Shown here piece after piece: positions 1-9,342 of a stretch of 27,693 bases of DNA (positions are counted from its first letter, which is position 1; every line of letters begins with the position of its first letter). The notes below the pieces were generated by a model, which saw only the letters and a list, made by a program, of their open reading frames with translations, was not told the DNA's origin and made no database searches. The translations under genes and the position numbers were made by a program. Origin of the DNA: Mycolicibacterium flavescens (GTDB lineage Bacteria; Actinomycetota; Actinomycetes; Mycobacteriales; Mycobacteriaceae). The DNA lies in the NCBI RefSeq assembly GCF_001722335.1, contig NZ_MIHA01000035.1:1-27693 (forward strand), read 5' to 3'.

Positions 1-568
1 CCCGATGCGAAGCCAACGCGGCATCGACTTTGGCCGCCTCCAGATTGGGCACCGTGATGCGATACGTCGTGTAATTGTCGCCGGTGCTCTTCGAAAACGA
101 CCGCTTGAACTCCGGTTCGGGCTCGCGGTCGGGTTCGGGCTTGGTTTCCAGACTCAGTGCCTTGCGGATCTGGCGCACCGTGGCCACCGCCGCGAAGTCA
201 GCATAGTGCTCATCAGAGCCCTGCCCGGCATGCTGGGCGATCACCCCGACCTGATCCAGCGACAGCCGCCCCTGGCGCATCTCGGTGGTGCAGCGCGGGA
301 ATTCATCGTAACGACCGGCGATCGCCGCGATGTTGCCCGCGTTGGCTTCGGACATGCCCAACCTCCAGGCCACCAAAGCCTTGAGCGACTTGACCCCGGG
401 AGCGGCGCCCAACAATCCGTCACGATCGATCTCGGCGACAATCTCCACGACCTGAGCATCGATGGCGTTTCGCTGCCCGCACAACTCCGCCAACCGGTCA
501 TACAACTCCAACAAGCGATCAACCCCGCTCACCGCCGGAGCATCACCACAAGCCGCCGCCGAAGACAT
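1..568 (-). CDS. DUF222 (13E12-family) protein, N-terminal part, cut by the window edge
   Basis: The minus strand is open from an ATG at 568 to the window edge, giving about 189 residues without a stop. The protein starts MSSAAACGDAPAVSG and continues with the helical pattern of DUF222: DRLLELYDRLAEL, then GAAPGVKSLKALVAWRLG, then TEMRQGRLSLDQVGVIAQHA. An acidic/proline stretch (KPEPDREPEPEF) precedes TTYRITVPNLEAAKVDAAL. In this family DUF222 is normally followed by a C-terminal HNH nuclease domain, which would lie outside the window, so nuclease function is known for the family and not seen here. These genes are multi-copy repeats in mycobacteria (the 13E12 repeat family). A GGGG run just before the ATG is a weak ribosome binding site. 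The family assignment is fairly safe; whether the gene is intact cannot be judged. Confidence 0.8.
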   Translation of the reverse strand, partial: MSSAAACGDAPAVSGVDRLLELYDRLAELCGQRNAIDAQVVEIVAEIDRDGLLGAAPGVKSLKALVAWRLGMSEANAGNIAAIAGRYDEFPRCTTEMRQGRLSLDQVGVIAQHAGQGSDEHYADFAAVATVRQIRKALSLETKPEPDREPEPEFKRSFSKSTGDNYTTYRITVPNLEAAKVDAALASHR

Positions 569-870
569 AACCCCATCATGCCAACACGGTCCGACAAAAG
601 ATCCTCCGACAGTAGGCGTGTGATCGTGTGACCTGCACGGGGTTTCGGTCTTCGACAAATTCCACGTCTGATCGCCGGAGTTTCCCCTGCTCGGATGTGA
701 CCAATGTGGTTTCAGATCAGCACATTCGACACAATTCCGCAGTTCTCCACCGTTGGTTAAGAATTCCGTTAGAACTGCGGTCGGTGGGCGGATCTCAATC
801 TCCACAAGAGACGTCAACTGATTGAACCCGGAACTCGGCGTCGACCGCGACTGCGTGTGTGCGGGAACCC
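569..870. other. intergenic stretch without a recognisable gene
   Basis: These 302 bases between the DUF222 start and the stop of the small secreted protein hold no ORF with recognisable protein features on either strand. The composition is visibly less GC-rich than the core genes, with AATTCC, GGTTAAGAATTCC and similar runs. The one clear structure is the 10-bp perfect inverted repeat at 737-780, listed separately. It should also hold the promoter of the DUF222 gene, but I could not pick a convincing -35/-10 pair. Confidence 0.6.
737..780. repeat. 10-bp perfect inverted repeat, 24-bp loop
   Basis: CCGCAGTTCT at 737-746 is the exact reverse complement of AGAACTGCGG at 771-780. The 24-base spacer contains GGTTAAGAATTCCGTT and is AT-richer than its surroundings. 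There is no T-run directly after either arm, so it is not a classical terminator for the gene ending at 871, although that gene reads towards it. It could equally be a scar or an end of a lost small element. Seen in sequence; function unknown. Confidence 0.6.
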
Positions 871-1182
871 TCAGGCTGGGGTGAGCCGTCCCGGCGTGCC
901 ACGCGGATGCGTCCAGTCGAACCCGTCAGCCGTCCAGATACCGGGTGCCGCCACCCAGATGCCCTGGGGCTGCCACCGGAACTCGTAGCGGTCATCCGCG
1001 CCCGAAACCGAATAGCAGTCGGGCCCGCAGTCATAGGCGACTGTCACGGGTATCGAGGCGCCATCGCCGTGGGTGTAGATATAGTTGCCCGGTGCAATCG
1101 GCGGCGGTGTTTGTGCACCGGCCCCAGGCGCCAGCGCCAGAGCAGCCGCGACACACGTGGCCGCGATCATCGACTTGTTCAT
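871..1182 (-). CDS. small secreted protein of unknown function (103 aa)
   Basis: The start is the ATG at 1182, with GGAGCGGACAGAGAA just upstream; the open frame continues farther upstream, but those residues (SWERSRKSGADRE) do not look coding. Residues 1-23 form a Sec-type signal peptide: MNKS, a hydrophobic core (AATCVAAALALAPGAG), then AGA-Q as the likely cleavage site. The mature part is about 80 residues, rich in Gly, Pro and Trp, with one Cys pair (CGPDC) that could form a disulfide, and repeated aromatic motifs (YEFRWQPQG, GIWTADGFDW). This is the look of the many small mycobacterial exported proteins of unknown role. No enzyme motif is visible. It is monocistronic, with the LysB-like gene 198 bp upstream on the same strand. 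Confidence 0.7.
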   Translation of the reverse strand: MNKSMIAATCVAAALALAPGAGAQTPPPIAPGNYIYTHGDGASIPVTVAYDCGPDCYSVSGADDRYEFRWQPQGIWVAAPGIWTADGFDWTHPRGTPGRLTPA

Positions 1183-1343
1183 TTCTCTGTCCGCTCCCGA
1201 CTTGCGCGATCGTTCCCATGAGGCTCGCACCATCAGGGCTACTGATCATGCGTAGTCGCCTACGCGCCCTCCCACAGCACCCCCACGGCGAGCGTAAGCC
1301 AACAGCAATCGCTGCTCGCCGATTCTGCGAAGTCTCCTCGCGG

Positions 1344-1365
1344 AACTGTTGCCTAAGCAACGGTT
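1344..1365 (-). terminator. stem-loop after the LysB-like gene
   Basis: AACTGTTGC (1344-1352) pairs with GCAACGGTT (1357-1365) across the loop CTAA: nine pairs including one G-T wobble. It starts 15 bases beyond the stop codon of the minus-strand gene ending at 1381, which is the right place for a terminator. The T-run expected after the stem on the minus strand is absent, so termination is inferred from position only. The rest of 1183-1380 holds no gene I can recognise. Confidence 0.4.
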
Positions 1366-1380
1366 TGGTCGATATGCGGG

Positions 1381-2385
1381 CTAGACCCTCGAGGCCACGA
1401 TGCCGACAGCGCGTTCAACTGCTGTCTGTCCGTTGAAGCTGCGCCAGTCGTGGTAGTGGATGTGCGGATTGCGAGCCAGGAAGTCACCGACCACGATCGC
1501 GGTTCGCACGACCTTCGCGAACGTCTCGGGGGCATAGGCGAGGTTGAGAAGTTCGAGGAACTCGTTGCGCTGAATCAAGGTGAGGATCTCGAGCGCGAAT
1601 GGTAGTTCGAGTTCCAGAGGGGTGAGCGCCTCATAGCCCAATTGCAACAGCGTTTCCTCGGTGGTCGTCGCATACATGTCGCCGTCGACGACGAAGTCAT
1701 ATGTGCGCGAACGGAACTCCTCCGGTGTGTAGAACCCCGCGATCCCGGCGCCAGGCGGATTGTTGCCCACCCGCGTCGGACCGGGCGGCCGACAGGGGCT
1801 CCCGAACTGGATGGCGCCGCGCAGGTCGGCTGCGCGGTGGGCCAGCGGTTGTCCGGGCAGCATCAGCCGCAGCACTCGCACGACGACCTCAGCGCCCTGA
1901 CTGTAACCGCACAGATAGAAGCCGCCGGCATTCATCAGTATCAGCCGGGTCAGTTCCGCGACGCCCAAGGCGACGGACTCGTTGTAGCTCATGAAGGGGT
2001 TCGGATACAGGAAGCCGGCGGCGGGGTAACCGACGGGCTGATTGCGAACCAGCCCGCGTCGTTCCAGTTGCCAACCGGTGTCGAACGGCGGGCCCACAAA
2101 CGGTGTGGCCCACGTGCCGGACGCGGTGTAGAAGAACGGAAGATTCGTCGGCAGCGGCGGTGGCTGATCGAAATTCAACCCGAGACGGCCCAGGGTCGCC
2201 GGGCCCGCGACGCCATCGATCGCAAGGCCGGCGCGGCGCTGGAACTCTCTGACCACCGCTTCCGTGCGCGGCCCGTAGACGCCGTCCACCTTGAGCCTGG
2301 AGTGCAGTGGATAGTCGCGGTTCAGCCGTGCCTGAAGCAGGCGGACCAGATCATTGTTGTCGTCTGCCCTCAGGATTACCGCCAT
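1381..2385 (-). CDS. LysB-like mycolyl-arabinogalactan esterase with N-terminal peptidoglycan-binding domain
   Basis: Read as 334 residues from the ATG at 2385; a GTG at 2415 would add ten residues. Residues about 4-70 are a PG_binding_1-type repeat (NNDLVRLLQARL, then VDGVYGPRTEAVVREFQ, then IDGVAGPATLGRLGL). Residues about 85-334 are an alpha/beta-hydrolase of the cutinase/Lysin B type: nucleophile elbow GYSQGAE with Ser162, the strand IQFGSPCRPPG, an acidic FVVDGDMYA (Asp236 or a neighbour), and the C-terminal histidines in PHIHYHDW. This domain order and a length near 330 residues match mycobacteriophage Lysin B proteins such as that of Ms6, which release mycolic acids from arabinogalactan at host lysis. 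There is no signal peptide or holin, and no phage gene beside it. It may be a domesticated phage gene or a host cell-wall enzyme. Family confident, role inferred. Confidence 0.82.
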   Translation of the reverse strand: MAVILRADDNNDLVRLLQARLNRDYPLHSRLKVDGVYGPRTEAVVREFQRRAGLAIDGVAGPATLGRLGLNFDQPPPLPTNLPFFYTASGTWATPFVGPPFDTGWQLERRGLVRNQPVGYPAAGFLYPNPFMSYNESVALGVAELTRLILMNAGGFYLCGYSQGAEVVVRVLRLMLPGQPLAHRAADLRGAIQFGSPCRPPGPTRVGNNPPGAGIAGFYTPEEFRSRTYDFVVDGDMYATTTEETLLQLGYEALTPLELELPFALEILTLIQRNEFLELLNLAYAPETFAKVVRTAIVVGDFLARNPHIHYHDWRSFNGQTAVERAVGIVASRV

Positions 2386-2424
2386 GAGACACACCGTAGC
2401 CTTCACAGCTGACACGAATTTCGT

Positions 2425-2434
2425 TTGTATACAA
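2425..2434. promoter_or_regulatory. perfect 10-bp palindrome TTGTATACAA, possible GntR/FadR-type operator
   Basis: TTGTATACAA is a perfect palindrome 40 bases upstream of the ATG at 2385 and 10 bases from the alternative GTG at 2415. It fits the TNGT-N2-ACNA pattern typical of GntR-family (FadR-type) regulators, and it contains TATACA, usable as a -10 box for the LysB-like gene. No GntR regulator gene is seen nearby, so the regulator would act in trans. The palindrome is seen in the sequence; its function is inferred. Confidence 0.4.
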
Positions 2435-2539
2435 CGGAATAGACCGTATTGTTTGCTAGTGCGATAACGGCTATCGAAGTGGTGCAGCGACGGTCAGTTC
2501 ACCACCGAGCGCGGGTCGCCAGAGCGAACGGATCACGCG

Positions 2540-2554
2540 TCGCGAGAATCGCGA
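2540..2554 (-). terminator. short GC hairpin after the cyclase gene
   Basis: TCGCGA (2540-2545) and TCGCGA (2549-2554) can pair across a three-base loop, starting four bases beyond the cyclase stop codon. TCGCGA is itself palindromic and no T-run follows, so this may be a weak terminator or mRNA 3' end structure, or chance. Confidence 0.25.
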
Positions 2555-2558
2555 GCAC

Positions 2559-4073
2559 TCAGCCGAGAACATCCACCGTTGAGCCGAGGCCGAAGACCAA
2601 GGTTCGGGCTGACTTGCCCTTCAGTGCGTGTGCGCCTCGGTCAGTGAGTCCGGGCGGTCGGGAAACCAGAGCGGCCACGGTCTGGTCGGTGAGGAGGATC
2701 GGGTCACCGATTGTCTTGGTCAGCTGCTCGACGCGGGCTGCCACGTTCGTGGTGTCGCCGATGAGGCTGAACTCGAGATGGGGGCCGCTGCCAATGGTGC
2801 CGGCGATCACCACACCGGTGTTGATTCCGATGCCGATCCGAACCTCACCCTCGAATTGCTCGGCGACGCCGCGGTGAATCAGCACCGCGGCACGTACCGC
2901 GGCGTCGGCATGATCCGCGAGATCGTTGGGAGCGCCGAAGACCGCCATCGCGCCGTCGCCGAGGAACTTGTTGATGTGCCCGCCGGCGTCCACAACCGCG
3001 GGCACCACGATGTCGAATACAGCGTTGAGCCGGGCGACGGTGTCCTCGGCGGTGTTGGCCTCGGCGAACGGGGTGAAGTCGCGGATGTCAATGAACATCA
3101 CCGTAACCTCGCGGCGCTCACCGCTGAACACGTCGCTGCCCTGCTCGAGCAGCCGGGCGGCGAGGGCGGGGTCGACGTAGGTGCCGAACGCCGCCTGAAG
3201 TCGTTGTCGCTCAGCCAATCCTGCCTGCATACGGTTGAACGACGCAGCCAGCGCGCCCAAATCATCGTCCTGCACCACCGGTAGACGCTGAGTGAAATCA
3301 CCGGCCGCAACTCGCTCCGTTCCTGCCGCAAGATCGCGGATGGGTTGCAGCAACGGCGAGTACCCGGCCCAGAGCGACGGCCCGACGACAAGGATCAAGA
3401 CACCACCGATCAGCATCGCGGGAATCGGTCCGTGCGTTGCCACATCCAACACCGATCCGAGAATCGCTCCGACAACGGCGAACGCGAACCCCACCCCGAG
3501 TAGTGCAATGTTGTTCCACATGGCGAAGTCGGGACGAGAGCGCGGAAGGCCGTCGCCGATCTCTGTGTCCGCGACGATCGCCGCCCTGGCAGGTCGCAGG
3601 GTCGATTCGACGTAGCTGTGATTCGTGATGAGCTGGCCGGCGGTCCCGGCAAGCGCACCGACGACCGCATATTGGACGAGGCGGGACCCGCTGGCTCCCG
3701 TGAGCATCCCGACAATAACGAATTGCGCTGCAGCCCAGAGGAAGGTGACCGACATTCCCCTGACGATCAATTTCCGGCCGTAGTCGTAGGTGGCACGCAG
3801 GGCGGCCTCTGCGTCTACGTTCCCGCCGCCGGCCCACCCCTCAATGATGCGGACGTCCTTCCCGCCGGGCATCACCACCGTGAAGAGGTATCCGAGCACG
3901 ATAGCCGCGGTGATCGCGGCAGCCTCGATATAGCGATCAGATCCTTCGAACGCGACGATGCTCAGCGACCACGCGACATAAACCGGGAAGGCCAGTAGGA
4001 ACGTAAGCAGCCATGCGGCCCACGAGAACCTGGACTTGTACCGATCCCACGTCCACTGCCAGATTCGATCCAT
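2559..4073 (-). CDS. membrane-bound class III adenylate cyclase (6 TM, HAMP, cyclase domain)
   Basis: The 504-residue protein converts ATP to cyclic AMP at the inner face of the membrane. Six hydrophobic segments are visible at about residues 18-42, 49-68, 107-125, 132-150, 188-212 and 217-238. A HAMP linker follows (about 241-295, LQPIRDLAAGTERVAAGDF and QDDDLGALAASFNRM). The cyclase domain spans about 320-497. It has both metal aspartates (FIDIRDF, Asp329; FLGDGAM, Asp373), the substrate lysine (Lys369 in INKFLGD), Asp440 at the purine-selecting position and the transition-state pair Asn443/Arg447 in DTTNVAARVE, so it should be active. This is the architecture of M. tuberculosis Rv1318c-Rv1320c and Rv3645. 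The start ATG lies 10 bases past the groEL1 terminator hairpin, with no good ribosome binding site and little room for a promoter. The HAMP suggests signal-controlled activity; the signal is unknown. Confidence 0.92.
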   Translation of the reverse strand: MDRIWQWTWDRYKSRFSWAAWLLTFLLAFPVYVAWSLSIVAFEGSDRYIEAAAITAAIVLGYLFTVVMPGGKDVRIIEGWAGGGNVDAEAALRATYDYGRKLIVRGMSVTFLWAAAQFVIVGMLTGASGSRLVQYAVVGALAGTAGQLITNHSYVESTLRPARAAIVADTEIGDGLPRSRPDFAMWNNIALLGVGFAFAVVGAILGSVLDVATHGPIPAMLIGGVLILVVGPSLWAGYSPLLQPIRDLAAGTERVAAGDFTQRLPVVQDDDLGALAASFNRMQAGLAERQRLQAAFGTYVDPALAARLLEQGSDVFSGERREVTVMFIDIRDFTPFAEANTAEDTVARLNAVFDIVVPAVVDAGGHINKFLGDGAMAVFGAPNDLADHADAAVRAAVLIHRGVAEQFEGEVRIGIGINTGVVIAGTIGSGPHLEFSLIGDTTNVAARVEQLTKTIGDPILLTDQTVAALVSRPPGLTDRGAHALKGKSARTLVFGLGSTVDVLG

Positions 4074-4083
4074 ACCTAAACGA

Positions 4084-4115
4084 AAACACCCCCGGCCGCG
4101 GGACCGGGGGTGTTT
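4084..4115 (-). terminator. strong Rho-independent-type terminator of groES-groEL1
   Basis: AAACACCCCCGG (4084-4095) pairs perfectly with CCGGGGGTGTTT (4104-4115) over an 8-base loop. The 12-bp stem lies 14 bases past the groEL1 stop and ends in TTTTCG on the minus strand. It also lies directly upstream of the cyclase start at 4073, so readthrough would feed that gene. Confidence 0.85.
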
Positions 4116-4128
4116 CGCAGAGAGTCAC

Positions 4129-6139
<2,011 letters not shown>

Positions 6140-6271
6140 GATTGGAGCCCTCCACTAGTTCAGGTGTTCGACCCGGGGTTCCGGGTCTTGTTGTTACCAG
6201 GTGTTCGGCATGGCGTCCGTGCCCACGCACCGTCGTCGCGGGTGCCGGCGCAGGGGTTGGCCGCCTGCCAC

Positions 6272-6298
6272 CTAGCACTCTATACACGAGAGTGCTAG
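6272..6298. promoter_or_regulatory. CIRCE element (HrcA operator)
   Basis: CTAGCACTC (6272-6280), nine bases, then GAGTGCTAG (6290-6298) matches the CIRCE consensus TTAGCACTC-N9-GAGTGCTAA at all but the outermost bases. A further half-site TAGCACTC overlaps at 6296-6303. It lies over the groES promoter, so HrcA bound here would block RNA polymerase. Confidence 0.93.
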
Positions 6299-6305
6299 CA
6301 CTCAA
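6279..6305 (-). promoter_or_regulatory. groES-groEL1 promoter
   Basis: On the minus strand TTGAGT (6305-6300) serves as -35 and TATAGA (6284-6279) as -10, with a 15-base spacer, a little short for SigA. Both boxes interleave with the CIRCE arms, which supports a repressible heat-shock promoter. The upstream SnoaL-like gene stops at 6320, so groES has its own transcription start. Confidence 0.7.
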
Positions 6306-6319
6306 GGTTAGCCCTCTGC

Positions 6320-6766
6320 CTATTTCCCGTGTGCGTGCGGGTCGACCATCAGGTGGGCCGACACATCGCCCACCATCTCGACCTCGACCCGGCGTTCGGT
6401 GAAGTGCCACCCGCCGTCGTCGCACCCGAACGCGTCGGCGTACCGGCCGACCACGATCGGCTGCAGCGACACCGCCTCGGTGTGCTGCACGACGCAGAAC
6501 GTCGACCGGGCGGTGGCCGTACGGTCCGCGCCGATCTCGACGATCGGGTTGAGCACGAGATGGCGGGTGCGCGGCGTGTTGCCGTGCTCGGGGTAGCGGC
6601 GCGTGGTCGCGGCGAACAACCCGGCGATCGCGTCGGCGCCGGCCACCCCCATGAAGTTGCCTCGCCCGAGCAGCCGACCGACCCCGTCGAAATCGCCGGC
6701 GTCGATCAGTTCGGCGTACCGGTACAGCAGTTCGGTGACGGCCAGCTTGTCGGCAGTCACGCTCAC
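6320..6766 (-). CDS. SnoaL-like / NTF2-fold protein (148 aa)
   Basis: The start is the GTG at 6766, which overlaps the tsaD stop as GTGA. The sequence has the SnoaL_4 look of small polyketide-cyclase/dehydratase-like proteins: [27 protein letters not shown] at the N-terminus, then [28 protein letters not shown], then the sheet segments [12 protein letters not shown] and [15 protein letters not shown]. The Tyr, Asp and His residues that line the cavity in related dehydratases ([14 protein letters not shown]) are present, but the substrate cannot be predicted. It is the last gene of the run starting near alr and ends just before the groES promoter. Family call is good; function unknown. Confidence 0.8.
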   Translation of the reverse strand: MSVTADKLAVTELLYRYAELIDAGDFDGVGRLLGRGNFMGVAGADAIAGLFAATTRRYPEHGNTPRTRHLVLNPIVEIGADRTATARSTFCVVQHTEAVSLQPIVVGRYADAFGCDDGGWHFTERRVEVEMVGDVSAHLMVDPHAHGK

Positions 6767-7788
6767 GCGACCTGCCCCTGCACCACCGGCAGGCCCGGAT
6801 CGCTGACCGCGTCCAGAGGCGACGGCGCCGCACCCGCGGCGATCAGGTGAGCGGCGAACGACGCGATCATCGCCCCGTTGTCCGTGCACAGCCGCGGCCG
6901 AGGAATCCGCAGCGTCAACCCGTTGGCCGCGCAGCGTTCCTCGGCCAGCTCGCGCAGCCGCGAGTTCGCCGCCACCCCACCGGCGATCAGCAGCGTCGAC
7001 ACGTCCAACTGCTTGGCCGCCCGCACCGCCTTCAACGTCAGCACATCGGCCACCGCCTCCTGGAAGCCGGCTGCCACGTCGGCCGGCGAGGCGTCGGGAT
7101 GCGCCTCGACGTACCGTGCGACGGCGGTCTTGAGGCCGGAGAAGCTGAACGCGTACGGGTCGTCGCGCGGGCCCGTCATCCCGCGCGGGAACACCACCGC
7201 CTCGCGGTCACCCTCGCGCGCCAGGTCGTCGAGCACCTTGCCGCCCGGGTAGCCCAGCCCCAGCAGCCGCGCCACCTTGTCGTAGGCCTCGCCTGCGGCG
7301 TCGTCGACGGTGCTGCCGAGCTCGATGATCGGCTCCCCCAGCGACCGCACGTGCAGCAGGTTGGTGTGCCCACCGGACACCAGCAGCCCCACGCTCTCGG
7401 GCAGCGGCCCGTGGTCGAACACGTCGGCGGCCAGATGCCCGCCAAGGTGGTTGACGGCGTAGAACGGCACCTGCCACGCCGCCGAATACGCCTTGGCCGC
7501 AGCCACTCCCACCAGCAGCGCACCGGCCAGCCCGGGCCCGATCGTCGCGGCGACGATGTCGGGCCGGTCGATCCCCGCCGCGTCCAACGCACGCCGCATC
7601 GTGGGGCCGAGCGCCTCCAGATGCGCGCGCGAGGCGATCTCGGGGACGACGCCACCGAACCGGGCGTGCTCGTCGACGCTGGAGGCCACCTCGTCGGCGA
7701 GCAGCCGCACCGAACCGTCGCCGCCCAGTTCGGCGATGCCCACGCCGGTTTCGTCGCAGGAGCTTTCGATGGCCAGGATGATCGTCAC
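6763..7788 (-). CDS. tsaD: tRNA N6-adenosine threonylcarbamoyltransferase TsaD
   Basis: TsaD transfers the threonylcarbamoyl group to A37 of ANN-decoding tRNAs (t6A), working with TsaB and TsaE in the cytoplasm. The 341-residue protein starts [18 protein letters not shown] at a GTG and has the ASKHA-fold motifs: the metal-binding HLGGH (in [15 protein letters not shown]), [31 protein letters not shown], the [11 protein letters not shown] segment and [11 protein letters not shown] near the C-terminus. Length is normal. It starts five bases after the rimI stop and overlaps the SnoaL-like gene by four bases, so it is in the middle of a polycistronic message with its partners tsaE and tsaB. Confidence 0.97.
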   Translation of the reverse strand: MTIILAIESSCDETGVGIAELGGDGSVRLLADEVASSVDEHARFGGVVPEIASRAHLEALGPTMRRALDAAGIDRPDIVAATIGPGLAGALLVGVAAAKAYSAAWQVPFYAVNHLGGHLAADVFDHGPLPESVGLLVSGGHTNLLHVRSLGEPIIELGSTVDDAAGEAYDKVARLLGLGYPGGKVLDDLAREGDREAVVFPRGMTGPRDDPYAFSFSGLKTAVARYVEAHPDASPADVAAGFQEAVADVLTLKAVRAAKQLDVSTLLIAGGVAANSRLRELAEERCAANGLTLRIPRPRLCTDNGAMIASFAAHLIAAGAAPSPLDAVSDPGLPVVQGQVA

Positions 7789-7793
7789 GGTGT

Positions 7794-8261
7794 CTACTGT
7801 CTCGCGGGGCTCGGTGCTTCGCGCCTCATCGTATAGGCGTCGGCGCCGCTGACCCGGTAGTAGCGCCTGCGCAGCCCGACGTTGACGAACCCGAAGCTCT
7901 CGTAGAGCTTGATCGCCGGCACGTTGTCGGTCCGCACCTCCAGGAACACCGCCCCATCACCGACGGGTTCGAGCAGGTCGGTCAGCATCCGCTTGCCGAT
8001 ACCCCGGCCCTGATAGGCCGGGTCGACGCCGATCGTGTGAATCTCGTACTCGTAGGGCTTCTTTCGGCCCAGCCGCGCGATGCCGGCGTACCCGACGAGC
8101 TTGTCGCCATCGCGGGCGGCGACGTAGCGGATGTGCTTGGCGGACAGCTCGGCGAGAAACGCGCGCTCGGGCCACGGATCGTCGCCGGGGAACAGTTGGG
8201 CTTCCAGCTCCGCGCAGCGCGCCGCGTCGGCCGGCTTGAGCGGTCCGTAGACGATGCTCAC
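7794..8261 (-). CDS. rimI: ribosomal-protein-S18-alanine N-acetyltransferase-like RimI
   Basis: This is a 155-residue GNAT-fold acetyltransferase. Motif A for acetyl-CoA is [17 protein letters not shown] at about residues 76-92. The substrate-side strand [29 protein letters not shown] is the RimI signature near the C-terminus. RimI acetylates the N-terminus of ribosomal protein S18 in E. coli; the mycobacterial enzyme acts on several N-termini. The GTG start at 8261 overlaps the tsaB stop as GTGA. The tsaB-rimI-tsaD order is conserved in Actinobacteria, and it supports this name over a generic GNAT. Confidence 0.93.
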   Translation of the reverse strand: MSIVYGPLKPADAARCAELEAQLFPGDDPWPERAFLAELSAKHIRYVAARDGDKLVGYAGIARLGRKKPYEYEIHTIGVDPAYQGRGIGKRMLTDLLEPVGDGAVFLEVRTDNVPAIKLYESFGFVNVGLRRRYYRVSGADAYTMRREAPSPARQ

Positions 8262-8878
8262 CGCTTCTGCACCGACGGTTTGGCGTCGGGCCGGCGCAGA
8301 TACAGCGGGACCAGGGGCGCGGGCCGCCCTGACCAGTCCGGCACCGCGCGCACCAGTCCCGCGCTGCTCGGATACACCGGGTCCTGGCGGGGCAGATCGA
8401 ACAGCGCTGCGTGTTCGCGCGAACCGGCGACGGCGGCGGCGCCGCCCGGAACGTCGGCGGGTGCGCAGACGGCGGGGCCATCGACACGTCGCCCGTCCCG
8501 ATAACGGGCCCAGTACACCTCGCGACGACGCGCGTCGGTCACCACGAGCACGTCACCGACGGTGTCGATACCGATCGCGTCGAGGCTGCACACCCCGTGC
8601 ACCGGCACGCCCAGCGCGTGCCCGAACGCGGCGGCGGTGGCCATCCCGACCCGCAGACCGGTGAACGGGCCCGGCCCGCACCCGACCACGACGGCGTCCA
8701 CATCAGCCATGTCGACGCCCGCGTCGCGCAGCGCGCCGACCGCGTTGGGGGTCAGCTGCTCGGCGTGCGCCCTGGCATCGACGGTCACCCGCTCGGCGAG
8801 CACCTGGTGATCGTCGAGACGGACGACGCCCGCGGTCACCGCCGGCGTGGCCGTGTCGATGGCAAGCACGATGGTCAC
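8258..8878 (-). CDS. tsaB: tRNA threonylcarbamoyladenosine biosynthesis protein TsaB
   Basis: TsaB is the inactive TsaD paralogue that scaffolds the t6A complex. The start chosen is the GTG at 8878 (VTIVLAIDTATPAVTAGVV, 206 residues), which overlaps the tsaE stop as GTGA; six more codons are open upstream but are not needed. The motif CGPGPFTGLRVGMATA at about residues 67-82 and the HAEQLTPNAVGAL segment are characteristic. The C-terminal half (PAPLVPLYLRRPDAK) has the usual actinobacterial ending. It lacks the metal-binding histidine pair of TsaD, as expected. Confidence 0.95.
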   Translation of the reverse strand: MTIVLAIDTATPAVTAGVVRLDDHQVLAERVTVDARAHAEQLTPNAVGALRDAGVDMADVDAVVVGCGPGPFTGLRVGMATAAAFGHALGVPVHGVCSLDAIGIDTVGDVLVVTDARRREVYWARYRDGRRVDGPAVCAPADVPGGAAAVAGSREHAALFDLPRQDPVYPSSAGLVRAVPDWSGRPAPLVPLYLRRPDAKPSVQKR

Positions 8879-9342
8879 GGCGTGCTCCAATTCCACACCG
8901 CGGTGCGCACTTCGGTGTCCGACGACCGCTCCAGCCGCACGTCGAGGTGGTTGTCGGACAGCCGCTCGGCCAGCCCCTCACCCCACTCCACGACCACGAC
9001 GGCGTCCTCGAGGTCGGTGTCGAGATCGAGCGAGTCGAGTTCGGCCAGCAGATCCACCGACTCGTGGTCCAGCAGCCGGTACAGGTCGACGTGAATCATC
9101 GCCGGCGCGTCGGCGCGGCGGGCGCGGTGCACCCGGGCCAACACGAACGTCGGCGATATGACCGGTCCGTCGACATCGAGCGCCTGCGCTATTCCCTTGG
9201 CCAGCACGGTTTTCCCAGCACCCAGCGGGCCGGACAGCACGACGACGTCGCCCGCGCGCAGCTGCTTCCCGAGTTGCGCGCCGAGCGCGATGGTGTCCTC
9301 GGCGCTCGGCAGTTCTGCGGTGCCTCCGCTTCGTTCAGCCAT
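8875..9342 (-). CDS. tsaE: tRNA threonylcarbamoyladenosine biosynthesis ATPase TsaE
   Basis: TsaE is the P-loop ATPase that resets the TsaB-TsaD complex. The 155-residue protein has Walker A GPLGAGKT at residues 38-45, the ISPTFVLARVH segment after it, and IHVDLYRLLDHE, then VVVVEWGEGL as the Walker-B-like strand. Length is typical. The ATG start at 9342 overlaps the end of the upstream alpha/beta hydrolase by eight bases. It is first of the tsaE-tsaB-rimI-tsaD block. Confidence 0.95.
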   Translation of the reverse strand: MAERSGGTAELPSAEDTIALGAQLGKQLRAGDVVVLSGPLGAGKTVLAKGIAQALDVDGPVISPTFVLARVHRARRADAPAMIHVDLYRLLDHESVDLLAELDSLDLDTDLEDAVVVVEWGEGLAERLSDNHLDVRLERSSDTEVRTAVWNWSTP

